Notes: generated by a model from the sequence alone, not told the origin. A DNA stretch of 15,157 nt from Bryobacteraceae bacterium (GCA_019686145.1 JADGHK010000015.1:1-15157); one strand, 5' to 3'; positions 1 through 7,318 are shown, numbered from the stretch's first letter. Program-made: numbers and translations.

Positions 1-473
1 TCGACTGGCGCCGTTACGGGCAGAGCGGGCGCTCGCGCCGCCTGCTCCACCAGATGCGTATGCGGCTCGAGCGCGAACAGGGGCCGTCCAACCCCTTGAA
101 AGCCGGCTACGGCGGCTACTACGACATCGATTTCGCCCTGATGTACCTCCGCCTGAAGGGCGCCGGGATCTTCTTCAAGGTCCTGAATACGCCGGAGCGC
201 ATCGATGTCATCGAGCAGATGGGGCATCTCGAGCGCGCCGACGCAGAGTTCCTGCGCGATGCGGCAACGCTGTATCGCGCCATCGATCACGGATTGCGCG
301 TGTTTTCAGGACAGGCGCAGGGCTCGCTGCCGACCGCCGAAGGCCACCTCGAAATACTCACCAAGCTCGTCGCGCTGTGGACGCCAGACCACCTTCACGA
401 CCAGGACCTTCCCACCGAACTCAGTCAGGTACAGCGCCGAACCAGAGAGTTTTTCGATCGGTTGTTTCAATAG
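1..473 (+). CDS. glnE: Glutamine-synthetase adenylyltransferase-like protein (GlnE family), C-terminal part
   Basis: This is a partial gene: the reading frame enters from the left edge (first complete codon at base 3) and ends at TAG 471-473, leaving about 156 residues. The stretch LKAGYGGYYDIDF resembles the (I/L)K.G.GG..DIEF motif of the C-terminal nucleotidyltransferase half of GlnE. It is followed by an all-helical tail (EQMGHLERADAEFLRDA, then LYRAIDHGLRVFSGQ) of the kind that closes GlnE proteins. GlnE attaches AMP to, or removes it from, a tyrosine of glutamine synthetase in response to PII and glutamine. The upstream catalytic repeats lie outside the window, so the full architecture cannot be checked. 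A related DUF294/GlnD-type nucleotidyltransferase is the alternative. An exported-protein gene follows after 27 bases on the same strand, possibly co-transcribed. Confidence 0.72.
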   Translation, partial: DWRRYGQSGRSRRLLHQMRMRLEREQGPSNPLKAGYGGYYDIDFALMYLRLKGAGIFFKVLNTPERIDVIEQMGHLERADAEFLRDAATLYRAIDHGLRVFSGQAQGSLPTAEGHLEILTKLVALWTPDHLHDQDLPTELSQVQRRTREFFDRLFQ

Positions 474-500
474 GGCGGGCTGAGCGTCATACTAGGTGAA

Positions 501-1352
501 GTGCCGCGGACCCGCCTCATCACCGCCCTCCTCCTGATATTTCCCGGCGCTTGCGCTGCCGCAGACACAGTCATCAGCGATGCTCTAAGCCGCCTCTACA
601 ACTTTGACTTCTCCGGCGCCCACCGCATCCTGGACAGGCATCTTGCCGCCGACCCGAGCGATTCCCTCGCTTTCAGCATGCGCGCCGCCGCGTATCTTTT
701 CTCCGAGCTGGACCGGCTTCAGATCCTCGAGAGCGAGTTCTTCGCTGACGACAAACGGATTATAGAGAAGAAAAAGCTGCAGCCCGACCCGGGAATCAGG
801 ACTAAGTTCAGCGAAGCCATTCAAGCGGCGCAGAACCTGGCAAAGAAGAGGCTGGAATCCGATGCCAACGACAAGGACAGCCTGCTGACGCTCGCGGTTT
901 GCGCGGGGCTTCTGACAGATTACGCCGCCCTCGTGGAGCGGCGGCAATTCGGGAGCCTGAGCTACGCCAAGGAGTCTCAGCGGTATGCAGTCCGCCTCCT
1001 GGAACTGGATCCCACCTATTACGACGCGTATCTGACGACAGGTCTGAGCGAATATCTGGTCGGCAGCCTTCCTTTCTTTGTCCGCTGGTTTGTGAAGTTC
1101 GAGGCTGTCGAAGGGAGTAAGGAAAAGGCGGTCCGCAACCTGGAAACGGTCGCCAAGTCAGGCCGCTACTTCGGTCCGTTTGCTCGAATCCTCTTGTCCC
1201 TCATTCACCTTCGGGAAAAAAGACCGCACGACAGCGAGCGCCTGCTCGCCGAGCTAGCCCGCGACTACCCTGAAAATCCGTTGATCCGCAAAGAACTGTC
1301 CAAGATATCTTCGAAACTCCGGAGCGGCGAACTGACCGGCGGGTCGAATTGA
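501..1352 (+). CDS. Exported helical-repeat (TPR-like) protein of unknown function
   Basis: The protein has 283 residues and starts at GTG 501, the first usable start after the in-frame stop of the upstream gene. This start gives a normal Sec signal peptide: MPRTR, a hydrophobic run LITALLLIFPG, then ACAAA before a likely cleavage near residue 21. The AGGTGA just upstream (494-499) is unusually close to the GTG, so initiation may be weak or coupled. The mature part is helix-rich with TPR-like segments: residues about 28-60 (NFDFSGAHRILDRHLAADPS), a middle pair containing AKKRLESDANDKDSLL, and a C-terminal pair (SERLLAELARDYPENP). A conserved-looking block, YYDAYLTTGLSEYLVGSLPFFVRW, lies near residues 173-196. 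Similar proteins are usually annotated as tetratricopeptide repeat proteins. The role is unknown; a periplasmic scaffold is plausible. Confidence 0.75.
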   Translation: MPRTRLITALLLIFPGACAAADTVISDALSRLYNFDFSGAHRILDRHLAADPSDSLAFSMRAAAYLFSELDRLQILESEFFADDKRIIEKKKLQPDPGIRTKFSEAIQAAQNLAKKRLESDANDKDSLLTLAVCAGLLTDYAALVERRQFGSLSYAKESQRYAVRLLELDPTYYDAYLTTGLSEYLVGSLPFFVRWFVKFEAVEGSKEKAVRNLETVAKSGRYFGPFARILLSLIHLREKRPHDSERLLAELARDYPENPLIRKELSKISSKLRSGELTGGSN

Positions 1353-1393
1353 AAACACGCGCCCATTTTCCCGCCCTGATTCGAGCGCCCGCC
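1338..1393. terminator. Imperfect inverted repeat between convergent genes, candidate bidirectional terminator
   Basis: GGCGGGTCGAAT (1338-1349) is the reverse complement of ATTCGAGCGCCCGCC (1379-1393) apart from a 3-base bulge. This gives a 12-bp GC-rich stem enclosing 29 bases. It straddles the end of the TPR-like gene (stop 1350-1352) and touches the pckA stop (1394-1396). Its position suits termination from both sides. No clean U-tract follows on either strand (the best is GTTTT on the minus strand inside the loop), so intrinsic termination is only a guess. Confidence 0.35.
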
Positions 1394-2989
1394 TCAGCGC
1401 GCCAGCGGGGCCGCTTCCAGGATCTCGTGCGCGACGTCGCCAAACTTCTCGAAATTCTTTCGAAAGCGCCCGGCCAGATCCCAGGCAGCCCGATCATACT
1501 CGTCCGGATTTGACCACTGAGAGCGCGGATTTAGCAGTTCGGACGGGACACCGGGACAGCGCTCCGGCACCAGCACTCCAAAAACCGGGTGCGGTTTCAT
1601 AGGCACGTCGTTCAACTTCCCTTGGAGCACGGCGTCAACCATCGCTCGCGTGTACTCGAGTTTGACGCGCTGTCCGACGCCATAGGCTCCGCCCACCCAT
1701 CCGGTGTTCACCAGCCAGCACTTGACGCTGTGCGTGCGCATTTTCTCACCCAGCATGCGCGCGTACTCGGTGGGGTGCCGCGGCAGAAAAGGCTCGCCGA
1801 AACACGAGCTGAATGTTGCCTGCGGCTCTTTTCCCAACCCGCGCTCGGTCCCCGCGACTTTGGCTGTATAGCCGCTCAGGTAATGGTACATCGCCTGTTC
1901 CGTGCTGAGCCGGGAGATGGGAGGTAGCACTCCGAAGGCGTCTGCCGTAAGAAACAGGATGTGCGACGGATGGGAACCGATGCCCGGAATCACCGCCCCA
2001 TCGATGAAGTCAATTGGATAGGCGGCTCTCGTATTCTCCGTTATTTCGTCGGAAGCGAAATCAAGAGCCCTGGTTTCAGGATCAACAACGACGTTCTCGA
2101 GTACTGTGCCAAAGCGGATCGCGTTCCAGATCTGAGGTTCCTTCTCTTTCGATAGGCGGATGCATTTTGCGTAGCATCCACCCTCGAAATTGAACACTCC
2201 GCGATCACTCCATCCGTGCTCGTCATCTCCAATCAATTGTCGCCCGGGGGCTGCCGAAAGCGTTGTTTTCCCCGTGCCCGAGAGTCCAAAGAAGAGAGCC
2301 ACTCCGCCCGGGCCCGTATTGGCCGAGCAATGCATGGGCAACACGCCGCGCGACGGCAGCAGATAATTTAGGACCGTAAAAATCGATTTCTTGATTTCTC
2401 CGGCGTAACTGGTCCCTGCAATCAGGACCAAACGCCGCTGGAAGTTGATGACGATCGCTGTCTCCGATCGGGTGCCGTGCCGCTCGGGATCTGCATGGAA
2501 GCCGGGAGCGCAGAGGACGGTAAATTCCGTGGCGCGATCGGCCGCGCCTGGATCCGCACGGATGAACAACTGGCGGGCAAACAGCGAGTGCCAGGCATCT
2601 TCCGTCACCACCCGCACGCGCAGCGCGTAGGACGGGTCGGCTCCCGCAAAACTGTCCTGCACGAAGACTTCTTTGCCCTGGAAGTATCCAAGCAGCTCCT
2701 GATACAGCCCCTCGAACTGCTCTTCTGAAATCGGCTGGTTGACGGGACCCCAGTCGACGGTGTTCTCCGTCCCTGCTTCCCGGACAATGAACTTGTCTTT
2801 CGGAGATCGGCCAGTAAAGCGGCCAGTCCGCACAACGAGAGGACCGCCTTCCGCAAGCACCGCTTCGCAGCGCCGGATAGCTTCCTCTACAAGGCGGGCG
2901 GGCCCGAGATTCCAGTGAACAGCACGGAGGTTTCGAAGACCGTGCTCCTCTAAGAGGTAACGACTCTGCCGACTGCTTGCGTCCTGCAT
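1394..2989 (-). CDS. pckA: Phosphoenolpyruvate carboxykinase (ATP)
   Basis: The enzyme converts oxaloacetate plus ATP to phosphoenolpyruvate, CO2 and ADP. It is the entry step of gluconeogenesis and acts in the cytosol. The 531-residue length is typical of the ATP-dependent family. Visible motifs are RTGRFTGRSPKDKF (54-67, substrate-binding Arg), YAGEIKKSIF (195-204, metal-binding Lys region), the P-loop GLSGTGKTT (235-243), the kinase-2 motif GDDEHGW (254-260, metal-binding Asp), and LSGYTAKVAGTE (371-382). Together they separate it from the GTP-type enzyme. The start ATG (complement of 2987-2989) has a strong ribosome site, GGGGAG, about 5 bases upstream. It is divergent from the exported-protein gene at 3037 and convergent with the TPR-like gene, so it is probably transcribed alone. 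Nothing appears truncated or mutated. Confidence 0.97.
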   Translation of the reverse strand: MQDASSRQSRYLLEEHGLRNLRAVHWNLGPARLVEEAIRRCEAVLAEGGPLVVRTGRFTGRSPKDKFIVREAGTENTVDWGPVNQPISEEQFEGLYQELLGYFQGKEVFVQDSFAGADPSYALRVRVVTEDAWHSLFARQLFIRADPGAADRATEFTVLCAPGFHADPERHGTRSETAIVINFQRRLVLIAGTSYAGEIKKSIFTVLNYLLPSRGVLPMHCSANTGPGGVALFFGLSGTGKTTLSAAPGRQLIGDDEHGWSDRGVFNFEGGCYAKCIRLSKEKEPQIWNAIRFGTVLENVVVDPETRALDFASDEITENTRAAYPIDFIDGAVIPGIGSHPSHILFLTADAFGVLPPISRLSTEQAMYHYLSGYTAKVAGTERGLGKEPQATFSSCFGEPFLPRHPTEYARMLGEKMRTHSVKCWLVNTGWVGGAYGVGQRVKLEYTRAMVDAVLQGKLNDVPMKPHPVFGVLVPERCPGVPSELLNPRSQWSNPDEYDRAAWDLAGRFRKNFEKFGDVAHEILEAAPLAR

Positions 2990-3036
2990 AAGTCTCCCCG
3001 GGTCGGATTCAACTGCCCCAGTTTATCATTGTAGGT
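2990..3036. promoter_or_regulatory. Divergent promoter region pckA / exported protein
   Basis: These 47 bases separate two genes that face away from each other, so promoters for one or both must lie here or extend into the genes. On the minus strand TACAAT (3033-3028) is a 5/6 match to a -10 box, and GTGACA (complement of 3054-3059) resembles a -35 box, but the 20-base spacing is too long. On the plus strand TATCAT (3024-3029) is -10-like without a matching -35. No clear operator palindrome is visible. Confidence 0.35.
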
Positions 3037-3678
3037 ATGGACAGGCTGAGAGGTGTCACAGCTACACTTTGCCTGCTCCTTGTGTGCGCACATCTCAACG
3101 CCCAGGTGATCGAGTTCGAATCCAACGGGCTTCACTACCTCACCGCGACCCGCAACGGGCTGACCATTATGTTCGCCCAGCTGCCCTCGACCGTCCGCGA
3201 ATACGCTGTGATGCAGGTGTCCGTGTCGAACGGCTCTGACAGGACGTGGGTCATCCGCCCGGAGGACTTCCGGTTTGAGAGGGCTGACGGGGTTGTTCTT
3301 CAGGCCGTCCCCGCTCGAACCGTTGTCAACCAGATGATCGAGAAGGCCACCCGAAATGATGTGGTGCGCCTCGTGTCCACGTACGAAGCCAGTCTCTACG
3401 GCTTCGGACGTATCCAATCGACCAACGGATATGAACAGCGGCGGCAGGCAGCCCAGGCAGAATTGGGCTCAATCAAACTCAAGGCCGCCGCGGCCGCATC
3501 AGCGATCGCATTTGTCGAAACCAAGCTGGCGCCCGGTCAGTCGACTGATGGCGCCGTGTTCTACCCAACCAACGGTAAACCGCTCGGTCCCGGACGTTTA
3601 ATCGTTCGAGCCGCCGATAGTCTCTTCGTATTCGACGCCGCAGACGCTCCCGCAGCCGGCAAGCTCCTGCGACGCTAG
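3037..3678 (+). CDS. Exported protein of unknown function
   Basis: The protein has 213 residues. I do not recognise a named family. It begins with a clear signal peptide: MDRLR, hydrophobic VTATLCLLLVCAHL, and probable cleavage after NAQ near residue 23. The mature N-terminal half looks beta-rich (FESNGLHYLTATRNGLTIMFAQL, then YAVMQVSVSNGSDRTWVIRPEDF). This is the pattern of small secreted domains in which a conserved N.S....W.I.P.DF segment forms a beta-sandwich edge. A helical stretch follows near residues 128-167 (EQRRQAAQAEL, KAAAAASAIAFVE), then LAPGQSTDGAVFYP. It has no lipobox and no other membrane segment, so it is likely periplasmic. ATG 3037 is the only start that keeps the signal peptide; its ribosome site is weak (TAGGT). 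Transcription is divergent from pckA. Confidence 0.7.
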   Translation: MDRLRGVTATLCLLLVCAHLNAQVIEFESNGLHYLTATRNGLTIMFAQLPSTVREYAVMQVSVSNGSDRTWVIRPEDFRFERADGVVLQAVPARTVVNQMIEKATRNDVVRLVSTYEASLYGFGRIQSTNGYEQRRQAAQAELGSIKLKAAAAASAIAFVETKLAPGQSTDGAVFYPTNGKPLGPGRLIVRAADSLFVFDAADAPAAGKLLRR

Positions 3679-3699
3679 CGGCATCGCTCGCTTTTGTGC

Positions 3700-3735
3700 T
3701 TGCACTGCGGATCCAACTCTATTAAACTGATGGAG
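3700..3735 (+). promoter_or_regulatory. Candidate promoter and ribosome site for cysH
   Basis: TTGCAC (3700-3705) and TAAACT (3723-3728) are spaced 17 bases apart and could be weak -35 and -10 boxes (3/6 and 4/6 matches). GGAG at 3732-3735 sits 6 bases before ATG 3742 and fixes that codon as the cysH start. ATG 3730 and TTG 3694 are also in frame but lack a suitable ribosome site. If the promoter is real, the transcript would start close to the GGAG and have a very short leader. Confidence 0.3.
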
Positions 3736-3741
3736 ATTAGG

Positions 3742-4521
3742 ATGTTTGCCCTGAAACCGCCCTACCCTGACGAATCCGTCGCTCCGGCCGACCTGCTCCA
3801 GTGGGCGATCGAAACTTTTGGCAACCGGTTCGCGCTGTCGACGAGCTTTCAGATCGAGGGGATGGTACTGCTAGACATGGCATCGAAGCTCAAGATGCCT
3901 TTCCGCGTCATTACTGTCGATACCGGCCGGCTGCCCGAAGAGACCTACAAGATGATAGAGACGGTCTACCAGCGATACGGAATCCGGGTAGAAATTGTCG
4001 TTCCGGATCCGGCAGAGGTGGAGGCGATGGTAGCGTTGCACGGACCCAACCTCTTTTATCGTGAGGTGCCTCTGAGGATGCTGTGCTGCCGGGTCCGCAA
4101 GACACTGCCCTTCGAGCGCAAGCTGGCGGAATTGGACGCATACGCGGTAGGTTTGCGCCGTTCCCAGAACGAAACTCGCGCCACGGTTCCCAAGGTGGAT
4201 ACATCCGGTCCGGCGCTAAAGCTCGCGCCGCTCGCCGACTGGACGCGCGAGCAGGTGAAAGAGTATCTGACCCGCAACAAGGTGCCGCGGCACCCGCTCT
4301 ACGAAGACGGCTACACCAGCATCGGCTGCGCTCCTTGCACGCGAGCCCCCGAGCCGGGCGAGCCCGAACGTGCAGGCAGGTGGTGGTGGGAGCAGGATGC
4401 ACCCAAAGAGTGCGGATTACACTTCACGCCGGACGGCAGGGTGGAGCGCCGCATCGACGTACTCCTGCGGGAAATCCGCGAAGCAAGCCAGCAGAACAGG
4501 CACCTGCACTGCCTGAAGTAA
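3742..4521 (+). CDS. cysH: Assimilatory adenylyl-sulfate (APS) reductase, 4Fe-4S type
   Basis: The protein has 259 residues from ATG 3742, chosen for its GGAG ribosome site. It reduces activated sulfate (APS) to sulfite with thioredoxin as electron donor, in the cytosolic sulfate assimilation pathway. The Rossmann-like PAPS-reductase fold is marked by LSTSFQIEG (32-40) and VDTGRLPEET (59-68). Cysteines C115-C116 and C196-x-x-C199 form the CC...CxxC pattern that binds a 4Fe-4S cluster. This points to APS rather than PAPS as substrate, since the cluster-free PAPS enzymes of enterics lack it. KECGLH (222-227) carries the catalytic cysteine C224. The family's usual length is about 230-260 residues. 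No other sulfate-assimilation gene (cysD, cysN, cysI) is in the window. Its stop codon abuts that of the convergent ygfZ-like gene. Confidence 0.93.
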   Translation: MFALKPPYPDESVAPADLLQWAIETFGNRFALSTSFQIEGMVLLDMASKLKMPFRVITVDTGRLPEETYKMIETVYQRYGIRVEIVVPDPAEVEAMVALHGPNLFYREVPLRMLCCRVRKTLPFERKLAELDAYAVGLRRSQNETRATVPKVDTSGPALKLAPLADWTREQVKEYLTRNKVPRHPLYEDGYTSIGCAPCTRAPEPGEPERAGRWWWEQDAPKECGLHFTPDGRVERRIDVLLREIREASQQNRHLHCLK

Positions 4522-5469
4522 CTATCCGGCCGCCGGGAGTTCCCTGACCTGAACTGCGATATCGCCAGGCGCAGTAAGTGGGGCTTTGGGCTTGAAAAAG
4601 TCAATCCGCAGGTAGCCGAGCGCCACGACTTTGCCGAGCGCCGGCGAGTATGCCGCTGAGGTGATTTCCCCAACCTTCTGGCCGTCGGAGTGAATTTCAG
4701 TTCCCGGCGGCGGTGCTTCGGCAGCATCAAGCGTAAAATGCGCAAAGCTCCTGTGAAGGAGCGCTCTTGACCGAACGCGCTCGACAATTTCCTGCCCCAG
4801 GTAGCAGCCCTTTTGAAAGCTGACTGCGTGCATCTGCCGCGTCTCCTGCGCAAGGTGTCTGTCTGTAATGTCCTCGCCGTAGCGCGGCTTGCCGTTCTCG
4901 AGACGCACGGTACGGATAGCCTCGGCGCTTGCCTGGCGCACCCCGGCTTGCTCGAGTTGCTGGAGCAGTTCCGGACGTTCCGTGGCGGGCAGAAAGATCC
5001 AAAAGCCAGGGCCGCCCGTGGCGCTCACGGCAGCCACCCAGCGGCTGCCCCAGGATGCAATTGCCCACGGAGCAGCGGGAACGGGCGCCCCGAGGGTTTT
5101 GAGCAATTCCTCTGCACGCGGGCCCTCCAGGCCCACTGTCGGCAAGCCGGTCGTGATGTCTTCGACCGTTACGTCATCCGCAATAATGTACCTGTCCAGG
5201 TGCTCATGAATCTTCGCAGTCTGCTCGGGCTCAAGGTCAAGCAGGAGGAAATCAGGCAGCCGGAAGAGGTTCACATCGGCTGTGATTCTGCCTTGCGCCG
5301 TCAGGAAAAATGCGTATAAGCCCTGCCCGTCCGCCAGCGCCGCCACGTTATTCGTGGTCATCGCATGCAGCAGGCGGACCCGATCTTCCCCGGTGATTTT
5401 CAGCTTTCCCCGCTGAGCAAGATCGATCCAGGCCGCGCCCTCGCGAAGTTCCTCATAGCCTTGAAGCAT
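4522..5469 (-). CDS. ygfZ: YgfZ/GcvT-family folate-binding protein (Fe-S cluster maintenance)
   Basis: The protein has 315 residues from ATG at the complement of 5467-5469. An upstream in-frame ATG (5610) would add 47 residues unlike the family and would cover the start of the divergent hydrolase gene, so the inner start is preferred. KGCYLGQE (220-227) is the signature K-G-C-Y-x-G-Q-E of YgfZ proteins, which bind tetrahydrofolate and help repair or assemble certain Fe-S enzymes. LLHAMTTNNVAALADGQG (33-50) and ENGKPRYGED (191-200) match the aminomethyltransferase (GcvT) fold. The KGCYLGQE cysteine argues against it being the glycine-cleavage T protein. The neighbouring cysH encodes an Fe-S enzyme but is convergent, so a functional link is only suggestive. 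The ribosome site is weak (AAG). Confidence 0.88.
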   Translation of the reverse strand: MLQGYEELREGAAWIDLAQRGKLKITGEDRVRLLHAMTTNNVAALADGQGLYAFFLTAQGRITADVNLFRLPDFLLLDLEPEQTAKIHEHLDRYIIADDVTVEDITTGLPTVGLEGPRAEELLKTLGAPVPAAPWAIASWGSRWVAAVSATGGPGFWIFLPATERPELLQQLEQAGVRQASAEAIRTVRLENGKPRYGEDITDRHLAQETRQMHAVSFQKGCYLGQEIVERVRSRALLHRSFAHFTLDAAEAPPPGTEIHSDGQKVGEITSAAYSPALGKVVALGYLRIDFFKPKAPLTAPGDIAVQVRELPAAG

Positions 5470-5524
5470 CTTGATTTGCTTTTGTCGAAAGGACCTGTCC
5501 CTACTCAAAGTATACAATCGGCTT
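5470..5524. promoter_or_regulatory. Divergent promoter region with overlapping -10 boxes around GTATAC
   Basis: The 55-base gap separates the divergent ygfZ-like and metallo-hydrolase genes. The palindrome GTATAC (5510-5515) lies inside a -10-like element on both strands: TACAAT (5513-5518, plus) and TATACT (5514-5509, minus), each a 5/6 match. The boxes overlap, so RNA polymerase could open only one direction at a time. No convincing -35 box lies at the right distance on either strand. Confidence 0.4.
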
Positions 5525-6157
5525 ATGATCCATGAGATCCTACCGGTCGGATTACTAGGCTGCAATTGCTCCATTTTCGGCGACGAGTCTACGCGGGAGG
5601 CGATCGTCATCGACCCGGGCGACGAGATCGACCGGATCCTCTCGATCCTAAAGCATCATGGATTGAAGCTGACAAAAATTGTCATCACACATGCCCACAT
5701 TGACCACATCGGCGGCGCGCAGAAATTGAAAAAGGCAACCGGCGCTCCCATTCTGATGAACAGCAACGATCAGCCCCTATACGATGGCATGGATATTCAG
5801 GCGAACTGGCTCGGGATCCCGACGCCTGAGAAGGGTGACATCGACAGCACGCTTCGCGAAGGCGACCGCTTGCAGTTCGGCGCCCATCACTTTGAGGTGC
5901 TCGAAACTCCCGGTCACACGCCGGGGAGCGTCTGCTTGTGGATGCCCGACGAAAAGAAGCTCATCGCTGGCGACACGCTTTTCAGGGATAGCATTGGCCG
6001 CACTGATCTGCCGGGCGGGAGTACGCAGAAGATCCTCAGTTCGATCAAGACAAAACTTTTGACACTCCCGGAAGAAACCCTCGTCGTGCCCGGTCACGGT
6101 GAAACGACGACGATCGGCCGGGAAAAAGAGTTCAATCCTTTCCTGGGTTCTCTTTAG
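5525..6157 (+). CDS. Metallo-beta-lactamase-fold hydrolase, glyoxalase II-like
   Basis: The protein has 210 residues from ATG 5525. An upstream in-frame ATG (5471) would overlap the promoter region and add 18 non-conserved residues. The binuclear metal site is complete: HAHIDH (56-61), H131 in HTPGS, D150 in AGDTLF, and H191 in PGHG. The order and the short length match the stand-alone glyoxalase-II-like (GloB/YcbL) hydrolases, which cleave thioesters such as S-lactoylglutathione or related bacillithiol and CoA adducts. It lacks the C-terminal substrate-binding domain of classical human-type glyoxalase II, so the natural substrate is uncertain. It is soluble and probably cytosolic. The last 26 bases overlap the convergent 90-residue gene. 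Confidence 0.9.
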   Translation: MIHEILPVGLLGCNCSIFGDESTREAIVIDPGDEIDRILSILKHHGLKLTKIVITHAHIDHIGGAQKLKKATGAPILMNSNDQPLYDGMDIQANWLGIPTPEKGDIDSTLREGDRLQFGAHHFEVLETPGHTPGSVCLWMPDEKKLIAGDTLFRDSIGRTDLPGGSTQKILSSIKTKLLTLPEETLVVPGHGETTTIGREKEFNPFLGSL

Positions 6158-6404
6158 CCTTTTTCAGCTCTTCCATCACCGATGCCACCAGTTCCTTGGC
6201 ATCGCTGATTCCCTTCCAGATCATCTGGATGTCCATTGCAGGCTTGCCGGGTTGGCGTGAGCTTTGACAGTAGACTCCGTGCTGTCCGACCAGGACCAGG
6301 GAGTCCGTGAGCAGGTCGAGCGTCATTGCCAGCCGCCCGCGCGCCACGCCCATCATGAACTCGTACCGGTCCAGTTCATCCCGCCGTTCGTCGTATACAG
6401 ACAT
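6132..6404 (-). CDS. Small protein of unknown function (90 residues)
   Basis: I do not recognise this gene. The start ATG (complement of 6402-6404) has an AAAGG ribosome site 4 bases upstream. The composition is that of a soluble, mostly helical protein: charged N-terminus (MSVYDERRDELDRYEF), an amphipathic middle (ARGRLAMTLDLLTDSLVLVG), and a lysine-rich C-terminal helix (VASVMEELKKAKENPGKD). It has a single cysteine and no signal peptide or membrane segment. It lies 56 bases downstream of the exported hydrolase on the same strand and may be co-transcribed with it. Its 3' end overlaps the metallo-hydrolase gene by 26 bases in the convergent direction. The good ribosome site and sensible composition favour a real gene, but no family supports it. 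Confidence 0.6.
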   Translation of the reverse strand: MSVYDERRDELDRYEFMMGVARGRLAMTLDLLTDSLVLVGQHGVYCQSSRQPGKPAMDIQMIWKGISDAKELVASVMEELKKAKENPGKD

Positions 6405-6460
6405 GCTGCCTTTCAGTGTACAGGTCCTGCGGCAGAGCCCTTCGTTGCCCGGTTCTGGGC

Positions 6461-7318
6461 CTACTCCTGCAGAATGCGGTGGCGGCGAAGAAACTCAAAG
6501 ACCCGGTCATGGTGGAGTTCGACCAGCTTCTCATGAGTGAGCCCGTGCCTCCCATTCGCAATGCTGATCATTTCCGCATCGACACCCACCTGTCGAAGCT
6601 GCCTCGTCAAGTTGAAGCCGTGCTCGTACGGGACGGTCTGGTCCGCATCCCCGTGGATCGTGAGGATGGGCGGCAATCCTTTGCGGATGTAAGCAATCGG
6701 GGACACACGCCATGCGAGCATTCTGCGGTCCGGCTGCTCGGGCACCCACTTTACGGCGTACTCGCGCATGTTGGGTCCTTCAATCTGGTCGCCCACGTCG
6801 GTAATGCCGAAGAAGTTAACCACCGCTGCTACCTTCGTTCGCGGTCCGAGCCTGGCTTTTCGGGAAACCATTCCCACCATGAGCGCAAGATGCCCGCCCG
6901 CCGACGCTCCGGTCACAACGATGCGTTTCCGGTCGACGTTGTATTTCCCTGCGTTCTTTCGGAACCAGTGCGCGGCGCGAAGCACATCTTCGACGGCTGC
7001 CGGCGCCGGCGCTACGTCCGCCAGGCGGTACTCTACGTTCGCCACCACGAACCCTGCCTTCAGGTATGGGATGCAAAACGACTCCACCAGTTGGTCCTTG
7101 CTCAAACGCACCCACCCGCCGCCATGGATGACAATCACACCCGGCCGTTTTCCGCGGTGAGGCGCTTTCGGCCGGAGGATATCGACGACCGTTTGTTTGT
7201 ATTCGGAGTAAGGCACGTTTGAGTCCACCTCAACCCACTCGGGGAGTGCGGCCGGGCGCTTGTCCTGCGCTGCCGCACACGCGCAAAGCAGGAGGAGGAG
7301 CGGGGTAAATTTTCGCAT
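6461..7318 (-). CDS. Exported alpha/beta-hydrolase (esterase/lipase of the HGGG type)
   Basis: The protein has 285 residues. A signal peptide (MRKF, then TPLLLLLCACAAA, cleavage near AAAQ at 17-18) sends it to the periplasm or surface. The oxyanion-hole motif HGGG (65-68) and the nucleophile elbow GASAGG (137-142, Ser139) are those of the hormone-sensitive-lipase and BD-FAE-like esterases. D226 in HGDADQTVP and H258 in NGRHGL complete the catalytic triad. Likely substrates are short acyl or acetyl esters, for instance on plant polysaccharide; this is inference from the family. It is divergent from the phosphohexomutase pair and shares a 46-base promoter region with it. The 90-residue unknown gene follows on the same strand. 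A cysteine at residue 12 or 14 could be read as a lipobox, but the context (LLCAC) fits ordinary signal peptidase cleavage better. Confidence 0.88.
   Translation of the reverse strand: MRKFTPLLLLLCACAAAQDKRPAALPEWVEVDSNVPYSEYKQTVVDILRPKAPHRGKRPGVIVIHGGGWVRLSKDQLVESFCIPYLKAGFVVANVEYRLADVAPAPAAVEDVLRAAHWFRKNAGKYNVDRKRIVVTGASAGGHLALMVGMVSRKARLGPRTKVAAVVNFFGITDVGDQIEGPNMREYAVKWVPEQPDRRMLAWRVSPIAYIRKGLPPILTIHGDADQTVPYEHGFNLTRQLRQVGVDAEMISIANGRHGLTHEKLVELHHDRVFEFLRRHRILQE

Noticed and set aside
3694..3741. TTG 3694 or ATG 3730 as the cysH start
   Set aside because: Neither has a ribosome site at a proper distance, and the added residues do not resemble CysH; ATG 3742 has GGAG 6 bases upstream.
5470..5610. 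N-terminal extension of the ygfZ-like protein by 47 residues
   Set aside because: The extension is unlike the family, covers the divergent promoter region and the start of the next gene, and the inner ATG (5469) gives the usual family N-terminus.
6416..7222. 268-codon plus-strand open frame opposite the exported hydrolase
   Set aside because: It is His- and Arg-rich without motifs, while the minus strand has a signal peptide and a complete Ser-Asp-His triad. It is an antisense shadow in GC-rich DNA.
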